Assembly: GCF_042648365.1 (NCBI RefSeq)
Contig: NZ_JBHRXI010000008.1
Coordinates: 28,821-92,820 of the forward strand
DNA from: Lutimaribacter_A marinistellae
GTDB taxonomy: Bacteria; Pseudomonadota; Alphaproteobacteria; Rhodobacterales; Rhodobacteraceae
Reading direction: 5' to 3'
Length of the DNA stretch: 64,000 nucleotides
This document shows, piece by piece, positions 9,122-17,900 of this stretch; within the stretch, counting starts at the first letter, position 1; every line of letters starts with the position of its first letter. A program made the position numbers and the translations under genes. The notes beneath the pieces were generated by a model that made no database searches, was not told the origin of the DNA, and saw only the letters and a program-made list of their open reading frames with translations.

Positions 9122-10519
9122 GTGAGCGTCGAACAGGGGAACACGCGAACGTCGGACGACGACGCGCAGAAAAACGCGACGCAGATCGACCCGCAACGGA
9201 TCAGACGCGCACTCAAAGCTGTCCTGCAAAGCCCGGAATTCGATGGTGCATCGCGAATCCAGGCTTTCCTGCAATACGTGGTGGACGAGTACCTTGCCGG
9301 GCGTGGCGACGAGATCCGATCCAAGACGATCGCCGAGGACGTGTATGGTCGAACGCTCGCGCAGGGGGACGATCCTCTTGCGATTGTGCGTGTGGATGCC
9401 GGTCGTCTCCGACGCCGGCTGACCGCCTATTACGACCATGCCGGCAGCACCGACCCGCTGCGCATACACGTCGATCCCGGCGGCTACTGTCCGAGATTTG
9501 AGGAACAAACGCAGCCGCCCGCAGTCGATATCCCACCCCTTGCCCCGACCCAACCGGCGATCTACGTTCCGGTCCGTCGGATCTGGGTCGTTGCGGCCTT
9601 TTTGATCGGCGCCGCCTTCGCCGCCGGGATCACTTCGCTTTTCGTCTCCAGATCGCCAGAGCCCGCAACCTCGTTCACGGTCGCCACGCCCGGCAATTCC
9701 GATGAGGTGCGTGAAGCGCTCTTCCGCCTCTCACCGGCGAGGCTTCAAGCATCCAACCTCGCCGCGGATGCACGAGAGCTCATGTTTCCCGCCCTCGACC
9801 GGTCACGGCTTCTGGCCGCACTTGCCCTCTTGGAGCATGCGATCCTGCTCGACCCCGACTATTTCGGTGGCCACGCAGGAGCGGCACAGATCCGCGCGAT
9901 TTTGGCGTTGACTGCGACAAGCCAGACCGACCGTGAGGCGCTGCTTACCCAAGCCCACCATTCGGCAAGCCGTGCTGTCGCCCTGGCACCATCGGATGGC
10001 TGGGCGCATTCGGCCTATGCCCTCACGGCCTACGTCGCAAATGACTGCGCCTCCGCGCTCAGCCGGTCCGAACAGGCACGTCGTCTCGGCCCCGACGACG
10101 TCCACGTCCACAACTTCGACGCGTTGATCGCCCTGTTTTGCGGTGAGATCGAGCAAGCGCTGGATACGGCCAAGACATGGGTCAACGATCGGCGCAGCTC
10201 GGAGCGATTGGGGTTTGGTAACACGATCGTGGCTGCTCATTTTTTCCTTGGGCAATATGAGGCGGGGGTAGAAGCCGCATTTGAGGCTATCCGTTCAGGT
10301 GGTCCCGTGAGCCCCTTAAACGTTGCATTCATGGCAGCGTGCTACTCTGAGCTGGGCAAGCAGTCTTCCGCAGAGGAAAGCCTCGCTCTCTTGGACCGAG
10401 CTTGGCCCGGCTACCCGCTCGAGGTCATTGTGCGAAGCCTATTTGTCGACCCTGCTCTCGAGGACCGACTAATGGACACGTTGACACGTGCGGGTTGGGG
10501 CTCATCCAAACGTAAGTGA
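9122..10519 (+). CDS. Membrane-anchored sensor-like protein with N-terminal cyclase-associated domain and TPR-like C-terminus
   Basis: From the GTG at 9122 the protein has 465 residues. Residues ~25-126 match the N-terminal domain common in rhizobial and roseobacter adenylate-cyclase/TPR proteins: LKAVLQSPEF, RIQAFLQYVVDEYLAG, KTIAEDVYGR, DPLAIVRVDAGRLRRRL, HVDPGGYCPRF. One transmembrane helix follows (residues ~153-175). The remaining ~290 residues are alpha-helical with TPR-like repeats. No cyclase or kinase catalytic domain is present. The start is uncertain: in-frame ATGs at 9035 and 9050 would place the palindrome inside the gene, and no candidate has a strong ribosome site. It is divergent from the small-protein/DUF3179/FNT/sulfatase operon and is the obvious candidate to sense or regulate it. 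Confidence 0.7.
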   Translation: MSVEQGNTRTSDDDAQKNATQIDPQRIRRALKAVLQSPEFDGASRIQAFLQYVVDEYLAGRGDEIRSKTIAEDVYGRTLAQGDDPLAIVRVDAGRLRRRLTAYYDHAGSTDPLRIHVDPGGYCPRFEEQTQPPAVDIPPLAPTQPAIYVPVRRIWVVAAFLIGAAFAAGITSLFVSRSPEPATSFTVATPGNSDEVREALFRLSPARLQASNLAADARELMFPALDRSRLLAALALLEHAILLDPDYFGGHAGAAQIRAILALTATSQTDREALLTQAHHSASRAVALAPSDGWAHSAYALTAYVANDCASALSRSEQARRLGPDDVHVHNFDALIALFCGEIEQALDTAKTWVNDRRSSERLGFGNTIVAAHFFLGQYEAGVEAAFEAIRSGGPVSPLNVAFMAACYSELGKQSSAEESLALLDRAWPGYPLEVIVRSLFVDPALEDRLMDTLTRAGWGSSKRK

Positions 10520-10680
10520 CCCAGGCGAGCGCTGACCCACGATCTGTGGGTTGATGGCGGTTCCGTGGACACATGGTTAATTTTGCATGGCACGAGCTTC
10601 CAACACCGTCGGGCGCAGATAGGGCAGCCAAGAACACTGTCGCAATGGCTTGTAGAAGGGCTTGACACAATCGAATAGGT
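10520..10680. other. Intergenic stretch, nothing recognised
   Basis: There is no convincing gene between the TPR-like protein and the pentamer repeat. A short plus-strand open stretch (about 10566-10676, reading to ...QPRTLSQWLVEGLDTIE and stop) resembles a gene end, but has no start or recognisable family. It may be debris of the same decay process as the integrase relic. Confidence 0.4.
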
Positions 10681-10735
10681 CAGGTCAGGTCCGGTCCGGT
10701 CCGGTCAGGTCCGGTCAGGTCCGGTCAGGTCAGGT
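10681..10735. repeat. Pentanucleotide tandem repeat (CAGGT/CCGGT, 11 units)
   Basis: Eleven perfect CMGGT units are uninterrupted, alternating between CAGGT and CCGGT variants, with a degenerate unit on each side. The array is non-coding here and lies at the inner edge of the integrase relic. Confidence 0.9.
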
Positions 10736-10789
10736 CCGGGCTGACGTGCGTTCGGGGCGTGGTTCTCTTGGCCGCAGGTTCATCTGGCG

Positions 10790-11233
10790 TTCAGCCGGGC
10801 TCCGGAGCCGCATCAAGCAGACGCCTGATCTTCTCGATCCGGGCGCGGCGGATGCCGTTGGCCAGGACCCCCACGCGCCTCGGCCTGCTCCAGCTTGTTA
10901 GACAACACGAACTCCGAACCAACGTAGAAGCCGTCTTTTTGTGTTTCAGCCCCAGCCTGCTCAGCCAAGATCGTTTTCCGCCATTGGACTGCGGAGGCCA
11001 GCGAGAAGGCATCGCCAACGCTCAAGCGGTCCTGAAAAGCCTTCGGATGTCGCCCAGCGCGATGTCACGGCACTTGCGGCCTCTGGGAGGTGCAGTGCCC
11101 CAAGTCCTTTATTGATCTCTTTCCCGATCGGTTTCCCGTCTGATGGGTTCGGAACACCAACGAGATCGAGAGGGGTCACAATGCGGAACACCAAGTTCTT
11201 GCCGAGGCCGCGAGGCTCAACGAGGTAGCGCAT
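10790..11233 (-). pseudogene. Tyrosine-integrase relic (N-terminal fragments, frameshifted)
   Basis: Frame one starts at 11233 with MRYLVEPRGLGKNLVFRIVT and PSDGKPIGKEINKGLG, typical of the N-terminus of Rhodobacterales site-specific integrases of the DUF6538 type. Homology then continues in a second frame (DAFSLASAVQWRKTILAEQAGAE and SEFVLSNKLEQAEARG, about 11010-10880) and a third (IRRARIEKIRRLLDAAPEPG, near 10800). At least two frameshifts are therefore present, and the catalytic domain with the R-H-R-Y residues is absent. The fragment reads away from the 3' end of tRNA-Ser(GCU), the usual arrangement of an integrase beside its attachment site. Confidence 0.75.
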
Positions 11234-11326
11234 ATCGTCTGTTTCGGCCTTTTTGTGGTCCATTTTGGACAACAAGCCGTTGGGCTATGCAGAAAAAGGA
11301 TCACAATAACAAAACGTTATGTGCGG

Positions 11327-11416
11327 TGGCGGAGACGAAGGGATTCGAACCCTCGAGACGGTTTCCCGCCTACTCCCTTAGCAGGGGAGCGCCTTCGACC
11401 ACTCGGCCACGTCTCC
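11327..11416 (-). tRNA. tRNA-Ser (GCU)
   Basis: A full class II cloverleaf is present: acceptor stem GGAGACG/CGTCTCC, anticodon loop CTGCTAA giving GCU, a long variable arm (GTAGGCGGGAAACCGTC), a GGTTCGAATCC T-arm and an encoded CCA. The integrase relic begins about 90 bp beyond its 3' end. Confidence 0.97.
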
Positions 11417-11895
11417 GCCGACGGGTATAACCGCGCTAGCAACGGGAATACAAGGTCAAATTCTCTGCGATTGGAAGACTCTGCGCGCTTACGTTAACAT
11501 GTTGATATTAATGGAATAGCGATAGGTGACATCGGCTTCGGGCAAGTTTTGATCAATTCGTGTCTGTGCGTACGAGGCAGGAACCACATCAGTTGTTTGA
11601 TCTGTGCATCACTCGTCCGCCAACGAACTCTCTTCCAAATCGTCCGAAGGTTGACCGCCTTATGACTCCCGATCCGTTCCATTCTCTTCTTCTGGACGAA
11701 GCCTTGGGTTGATTTCTGTCCTGAAGAAACTTCGTTTGCCGGTGTCGAAGCCGCTGCGACTTCGTGAGGGACAAACTGACCAGGAATGACTGGGGTCTGG
11801 TGCGGCGGGTCGCCGGTTGAAGACGCGTGTTGAGCCTGACGTGGAGCAGGTGGCGCGCATTCTGCGGGGTCGTGAACAAGTGATCGTCCAAGGGG
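11417..11895. other. Intergenic region without recognisable gene
   Basis: These ~480 bp lie between the tRNA-Ser 5' end and the 3' end of the GlxA-type regulator. Composition is more AT-rich than the flanks (for example near 11500-11530). Open stretches on both strands give no family-like protein and lack ribosome sites. The tRNA promoter must lie at its left end. Old mobile-element debris is possible but not demonstrable by eye. Confidence 0.5.
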
Positions 11896-12813
11896 CTAGT
11901 GCAGATCCCGGTCCAGACTTGGTGGTCGTCCGTACATGGAGCGATAGGCGCGGCTAAATGCGTCGGAGTTTTCGTATCCGCACTCAGTCGCAATGTCGCC
12001 GACGGCCAGTGTCGTGTTACGTAGCATGTCCCGTGCTTTCGCTAGCCGTAACTGAACGAAATACGTGGTTGGAGAACAGTGGAGGTATCTCGTGAATTGT
12101 CGTCCCAACTTCCACACCGGATTGCCCACCCTGTTTGCAATTTCAGAGACGGTTATCCGCGTCGACAGGTTCGCATGCATGATCGCCACGGCATCGCGCA
12201 CCTCCTTCGGAGCGCTTGGTGGGATAACTTGCGGCATCCAGCCCTCCGTGGGTGGATCATAGGTCAATATTTTTGCGACACGTCCCGCCAGACGCTGCGT
12301 GGCGTAATGCCCGATAAGGGCAAGCGTCATATCCAGTGTGGAAACGCCGCCAGCGCTTGAAAAGCGCGGTGGTGAAAAGTCGTACATCCTGTCCACGAAA
12401 AGACTATCGGGGAACTGCCGATGAAAGCCGGCATTTGCCTCGGGGTGGGCGGCGGCGGGCCTCCGTCCGAGAAGCCCCGCTTTCGCGAAGACCAGGGCAC
12501 CGGTGTCGACGCAGCCAATAAGGCAGCCTGTGCGGTCGATGCGCTGCAACCAGGAAATCGTCTTTGCCGTCGCAGAGAGGTCGGGCTTGTAGGAAGCCAG
12601 CAAGATGAGAGCGTCCGGTGGGTCCTCCGACAACGGAATGGTTTGCAGGGGAATCCCGCTTGATGAAAGACGGGCACCACCCGAGTCAGACTGGACCATC
12701 CAAGAAAACTGGTGCCTTCCCAACTCACGGTTCGCTACGCGCAATGGCTCGGTGATGAGCGTCAAGGAAAGGATCGGGAAGCCATCGGCGATGTGAATCG
12801 AAACTCTGGTCAT
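11896..12813 (-). CDS. GlxA-type transcriptional regulator (DJ-1/PfpI-like sensor + AraC HTH)
   Basis: From the ATG at 12813 (MTRVSIHIADGFPILSLTLITEPLRVAN) the protein has 305 residues. The N-terminal ~180 residues form the class I amidotransferase-like fold of GlxA regulators; the GCVDTGALVFAKAGLL region corresponds to the nucleophile-elbow region. The C-terminal ~100 residues are an AraC double helix-turn-helix: ITVSEIANRVGNPVWKLGRQFTRYL and VGDIATECGYENSDAFSRAYRSMYGRPP. Such regulators control arginine, carnitine, betaine and other amine catabolism genes (GbdR and CdhR are known examples). It diverges from the dioxygenase/aldolase pair, with ~96 bp between starts, and is the likely activator of that pair. 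Confidence 0.85.
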   Translation of the reverse strand: MTRVSIHIADGFPILSLTLITEPLRVANRELGRHQFSWMVQSDSGGARLSSSGIPLQTIPLSEDPPDALILLASYKPDLSATAKTISWLQRIDRTGCLIGCVDTGALVFAKAGLLGRRPAAAHPEANAGFHRQFPDSLFVDRMYDFSPPRFSSAGGVSTLDMTLALIGHYATQRLAGRVAKILTYDPPTEGWMPQVIPPSAPKEVRDAVAIMHANLSTRITVSEIANRVGNPVWKLGRQFTRYLHCSPTTYFVQLRLAKARDMLRNTTLAVGDIATECGYENSDAFSRAYRSMYGRPPSLDRDLH

Positions 12814-12909
12814 CGTCAAAGTGTATTCTTGTGCAAGATCCTTGTCCTCCAAGGTCAAGCACCAATTCAATCCGGAAACTACAGTCGACGCAGAATTGGA
12901 GGACCGGAC

Positions 12910-14100
12910 ATGAGAGACTTGGAACAACATCCGATCACGCCCGACTTTGACGTCTGGCCTGTGATAGTCAAACCCGCAGCTGTCCGATCCGAAGACGGCG
13001 CGTTGCTAGTGGAATGGTCAGACTGTAGTATCAGCCGGTACCACCCGTTTTTACTGGCCGAGAACGATCCTTCGCCTGACGTGCTGCATCCGTTGGCACG
13101 TGAAACCACGCTTTCGCCCCTTGATTTGCCGGGGGACCTGCTGATCAGTTCGGCAGAACTCGGCCCGGATGGCACTGTGATCGTGCATTGGACTCATAAC
13201 CACCCGACCAGCAGGTATCACCCCGGCTGGCTTTACGGGAATGGTTGGTTTGACACGCCTCACACCATTGAAACAACCGTTCTGTGGACCGGCAAAAACC
13301 AGCCCGAACCGCCGACCTTTGACGGTCCGACAGCGTTGAACGATCCAGCGGTTTTCTTGAGCTGGCTTACAGCACTGCGAGATTTCGGTGTGGCTCGGCT
13401 GGAAAATCTGCCGAACCAGGACGGGCTGTTGATGCAGGTGGTTGAACGTATCGGCCCAATCAGAGAGTCCAACTTTGGTCGCATGTACACGCTTGAGATC
13501 AAGGATGACCCGGACAGCAATGCGTTTACCTCGGATGCGTTGATGCTGCACATCGACATGCCGACCCGCGAATGCCCGCACGGGCTGCAATTCCTCTTCT
13601 GCCGCGACAACACCACCAGCGGTGGCGAGGGAATTTACGCGGACGCCTATAGGATTGCCGCCGATCTCGCGGCCGAAGAGCCCGAGCATTTCAAGGCGCT
13701 CTGCGAAATCGAATGGACCTATAACAACCGTTCGAAATCGACGAGCTACAAGGCCAAGGGGCCGGTGATCGAACGTGACTTCGGCGGCCGCGTAACGGGC
13801 ATACGATACAACACCTGGCTGCGGGCGCCGCTGGTGGCCTCGCTCCAGGAGCAGGGCCGTGCCTATCGCAGCTATCGTGCTTTTGCCGCCCGCGCCCAGG
13901 ACCCGACCTATCAGATGAAGTTCGCCTACAGGCCGGGTGATCTTGTGGCATTCGACAACCGGCGCACCCTTCATGGACGCAATGGGTACGACGCCCACGG
14001 CGGGACACGGTTTATCGAAGGTATCTACTCCGATCGGGATGACCTGCTGTCTGCTATCCGGTCGCTCGAACGCAGCTTCACAACGGAGACGACATCATGA
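12910..14100 (+). CDS. Fe(II)/2-oxoglutarate dioxygenase, gamma-butyrobetaine/trimethyllysine hydroxylase-like
   Basis: This 396-residue protein has its start fixed by GGAGG just before the ATG at 12910. The C-terminal domain is a TauD/TfdA-type double-stranded beta-helix with the iron triad: H214-x-D216 in LMLHIDMPTRECPHGLQFLFC, and distal H355 in RRTLHGRNGY. The N-terminal ~110 residues match the DUF971-like domain of gamma-butyrobetaine hydroxylases, but the zinc-binding cysteine cluster normally seen there is missing (the equivalent segment reads AENDPSPDVLHP). The family hydroxylates trimethylammonium carboxylates or phosphonates. It is translationally coupled (ATGA) to a class II aldolase, which suggests hydroxylation followed by C-C cleavage of a quaternary amine (inference). 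The exact substrate is unknown. Confidence 0.85.
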   Translation: MRDLEQHPITPDFDVWPVIVKPAAVRSEDGALLVEWSDCSISRYHPFLLAENDPSPDVLHPLARETTLSPLDLPGDLLISSAELGPDGTVIVHWTHNHPTSRYHPGWLYGNGWFDTPHTIETTVLWTGKNQPEPPTFDGPTALNDPAVFLSWLTALRDFGVARLENLPNQDGLLMQVVERIGPIRESNFGRMYTLEIKDDPDSNAFTSDALMLHIDMPTRECPHGLQFLFCRDNTTSGGEGIYADAYRIAADLAAEEPEHFKALCEIEWTYNNRSKSTSYKAKGPVIERDFGGRVTGIRYNTWLRAPLVASLQEQGRAYRSYRAFAARAQDPTYQMKFAYRPGDLVAFDNRRTLHGRNGYDAHGGTRFIEGIYSDRDDLLSAIRSLERSFTTETTS

Positions 14101-14861
14101 ATATCTCGACCAGCGTTAGGCCGGCAACCTTCAGCGAGGCGGAATGGAAGGCGCGGCTGGATCTTGCGGCCACGTTTCGCATTCTGGCCCATTACGGCAT
14201 GTCGGATCTCGCCAATGGGGCCGTCGCGGCTCGCGTTCCGGATCAGCCTGATCATTACCTCGTGCATCCCTACGGCATGTTCTGGGAGGAGGCGACCGCA
14301 TCGGCGATGATCAAAATCGGGCCGGATGGTCGACCGGTGGATCCTGACGGCCCGTGGCTGAACGACGGTGTGCAGAACCTGTGCCAATGGATTCTCGGAT
14401 CACGCCCCGAGGTGATGTTCTTCGTCCACGGCCACGAAGAAGAGGTGATGGCGGTCGGTTCTATCGAGGAAGGCTTGCTGCCCCTGAACCAGCCCGCAGT
14501 GTATCTGGGAAACCTCACAGGCTACATCGAGTACGAATTTGACGAGGATGAAGCGTTCGGCAGACACTTCGTTGAAACTCTGGCGCAACACCAGATCCTG
14601 ATAAGCCGCAACCACGGTTACTATGCGCTTGGAACCACCGCGGCCGAGGCGTTCTTTCGTGCGTACTTCCTGCGCCAAACATGTTCGACTCAGATCAAGA
14701 CCCTCTCCATGGGACGCGAACTGCACATGATCGACCCACAAAAGATCGCCCGATATCAGGACCAGATGGCGTCGTCTGAACACTACAACTATGACGGCAA
14801 AACCGAATGGGCAGGCTTGCTGCGTATGCTCGAAAAGCGAAGCCCCGACTACAAGACTTGA
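14097..14861 (+). CDS. Class II aldolase/adducin family protein
   Basis: This 254-residue protein starts at the ATG overlapping the dioxygenase stop (ATGA). The metal site is visible: H111-x-H113 in MFFVHGHEEEV and H173 in LISRNHGYYALG. The N-terminus (ATFRILAHYGMSDLANGAVAARV) has the typical substrate-phosphate/glycine-rich region of the fold. Known members are zinc-dependent aldolases, epimerases or decarboxylases acting on small hydroxy compounds. Coupling to a hydroxylase suggests it cleaves the hydroxylated product (inference). It is convergent with the large RTX gene. Confidence 0.85.
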   Translation: MNISTSVRPATFSEAEWKARLDLAATFRILAHYGMSDLANGAVAARVPDQPDHYLVHPYGMFWEEATASAMIKIGPDGRPVDPDGPWLNDGVQNLCQWILGSRPEVMFFVHGHEEEVMAVGSIEEGLLPLNQPAVYLGNLTGYIEYEFDEDEAFGRHFVETLAQHQILISRNHGYYALGTTAAEAFFRAYFLRQTCSTQIKTLSMGRELHMIDPQKIARYQDQMASSEHYNYDGKTEWAGLLRMLEKRSPDYKT

Positions 14862-14938
14862 TTTGCCCGCAGGTTGCAGCCTCGGCTTTGCATAAGGAAA
14901 ACACGACCCGCATTGGGATATCCAGCAAAGGATACGCC

Positions 14939-17900
14939 CTATTCCGCACCCGCAAAAATTAGCTCAATGGAGCTGATCCCCCAGGTAAAGGATGTGTCTT
15001 GTGCCTGAATGATGGACAAGACGTTCAGCCCATCGACCGTCTGCGCCGAATTGAAGGACAGCTCGTGCTGCGAAATGCCGTTGTTCGCCCCCGCCTCCAG
15101 GAAACCCAGCGTGTCACCGTTCAACCGGATCTCGATCTCGCTTGCCGTGTCGACGTCGAATGCTGCGATTTCGAGGTTGAAAGACGAGGCGTCGTCGCTG
15201 TCGAAGGTAAAGATCAACTCGCCATCCGGTTCGGATGTGCCGTTGAACCCGTTTCCATAATCCGTGTCGTCGCGACCGCCGAAGCCCAGATGTGCGTTCG
15301 GTTCCTCCAATAGAATGTCTGTCACACCCCAGCGGAAGTTCGGGTCCAGACGTTGCTCGAAAATCAGCGTATTGACGCCTTCGGCCAAGGTATCGTCATC
15401 CAGTCCGATCACGAATGGCGTTTCACCGTTGTTCGCTCCACCGTCGAGTATCGCGCGTTCAACGCCGTTGACCAAAACAGCTATTTCACCCGAAAAATCG
15501 GCGTCATAGCCCGACACATCGAGAACCAGACGTTCCGCGCTGCCAGGATGGAAAGTCATTAGGACGCGACCGTCCGGATCGGTCGCGCCGTTGTAATCAT
15601 TGCCGTACTCGCCTGTTTCCTGTGTCCCGAGCGTAAGGGCGGTGTCCGGCGTTTCGGCCAATGCCAACGCCAGGTTGGTCACGCCCCAATCGAACCCCGG
15701 ATCGATGCGCTGGGCAAAGGTCAGAACGTTCAACCCGGTTACCTGGTCGACGGCGTCGATGGAAAACTGGTATCCCTGCGTGCCGTTATTCGGCCCCAGG
15801 CCGGCAAAGCCGAGGCTTCGCCCATTCAGCAGCAGCTCGACCTCGTCCGCGAGGTCGAAGTCGAACCCGTCGAAGTCCAACGTCAGGTCGGCCCCAAGAC
15901 CAGTAAAGGTGGCGAAAACCATGCCGTCGGCATCCGAAGTTCCGTTAAACCCGTTTCCAAAACTGGCGGTTTCCGTGTTTCCGACCGTCAACCTCGTGTC
16001 CGTTAGGCGTAGTAACAAGTCGGTCACGCCCCAACGGAAGGAGTTATCGGTCATCTGTGCGAACCGCAGAACGTTCTCCTCGGGGATCAGCCAGCGTGCA
16101 TCGATGCCGAATTGCGATGCTCCTTCGGCGTTGTTGGCCGTTGGCATGAGCGTGCCCAGAACGCGGTTGGTGTCGATCAGGCGATTGTTGACGGTTTCAT
16201 ATTGATCGAGCGAAACCTGAACCTCGATGCTGGTGTCGATGTCGTATCCCGACACGTCGAGGATCAAGTCGCTCTGGCTTGCTTGGAACGCACCGGTCAC
16301 AAGACCGCGTGTCGCGGTAGCGCCGTTGAAATCGTTCCCGTATTCACCTGACTCCAATACGCCTGGCTCCAGACGGAAATCCGCGTCCACTCCGACCCGC
16401 AAATCGGTTACGCCCCAATCAAAGCTCGGGTTTCGAGCCTGGATGATTTCCACCAAGTTCTCACCCGTTTCATGGTCGTCAGTGTCGAGTTCGAAGACTG
16501 CCGGACCGGTGCCACCGTTGCCCGTTACGGGCAGGTACCCCCTGAAGAGACCATTGAGCCGTACCTCCACCTCGTCGGCGAAATCGACGTCAAAGCCGGT
16601 AAGCTCCAGCTGCTCGACCGGTCCGGACCCATCATAGCTGACCAGTACGATGCCGTCCGCATCGCTTGTACCGTTGAAATTGTTTCCATAATCGCCGTCG
16701 TCGATCACGCCGCGTGTCAGGGCGGCATCGACAATCGTGTCAAGCCGCAGGTCGGTGATACCCCATTCATAGGCAGGGTCGATACGCTGATGGAAACTGA
16801 TCGCGTTCAGGCCTTCGGCCATGTCCGCCGCCGACAGAGTCAGACTGTAATCGGCAAAGGCCCCATTACCACCAAGACTGAGAAAGCCGAGGCTTTTGCC
16901 GTTCAGCATGGCCTCGATCTCGCCAACGGCGTCGATATCGTACCCCTTGAACGAAATCGTCTGGTCGTAGCCGTTGGAATCGAAGTAGACGACAGCCTTG
17001 TTATCTCCATGCCGGATGCTTCCGGGTAGATAGTTGCCAAACTGGTTCGAATAGGTCACGCCGCGCTCAAGCGTCAGACCATTCAGCGCATAGCTGAAAA
17101 GATCGCGCTCGATGGTTCGGTCCGAGAACTGCAGAAACTCGACATCACCGGCGACGTAATGCGACGTGGTGCTGAAGTTGAGTGTCACCGCGGCAGCCGT
17201 TTCCGGGTCAAAGGTGAAAGATGTCAGCGGGTTGAAAAACACGGCGGTATCGATACCGCTTCCGCCGATCAGTGTGTTGTCGCCGCCATTGCCTATCAGC
17301 GTATCGTTGCCTGCGCCGCCGACCAGGTAGTCGTCGCCCGATAGGCCGCGAAGGCTGTCGTTCCCGCCTCCGCCTTCAATGCTGTCATCCTGGCCGTTGA
17401 CGCCGCGAACGGTATCATCGCCATCCGACATCACCACGTATTCAAAGCCTGTCAGAACGTCTGCAAAGCCACCGAATTCGCCCGTGTCCATCTTGACAAG
17501 GTAAGAGGCCGACGTTTGTCCAAGTTCGAACCGGTCAATCCCGTCGCCCCCGTCGAACTTGTCGACCACCGAGGCCGGATTCCCGATCACGGTATCGTTG
17601 CCGCCGCCTGCGTCGATCGTGTCGATCCCGGCAAGCTCTTCGATCGTATCGGCAAAATCTGTGCCGATGATGTGCTCGAAACCCGAGATATCCAATTCTA
17701 CGGAGTTGTTGCCGGTCAGCGGCCCGCCGGAGACGTAAGTGAATCCGGTGCCGGCCTCGGACAGGTCTAGGGTGTCAGTCTGCCCGTTGCCGGACAGTGT
17801 GGAGTTTGACCCGATTTCCAGCCGATCAATGATCAGGTCATTGCCACTTCCACCTGAAACGGTGTCGTTGCCTGCGCCGGCGTCGATCGTGTCATCGCCA

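Noticed and set aside
10662..10901. Plus-strand open frame across the pentamer repeat
   Set aside because: It encodes low-complexity Arg/Ser/Gly repeats generated by the CMGGT array and runs into the integrase relic antisense; there is no ribosome site.
11589..11993. Minus-strand open frame near the GlxA gene end
   Set aside because: No family resemblance, no ribosome site, and it overlaps the AraC-type gene in a different frame.
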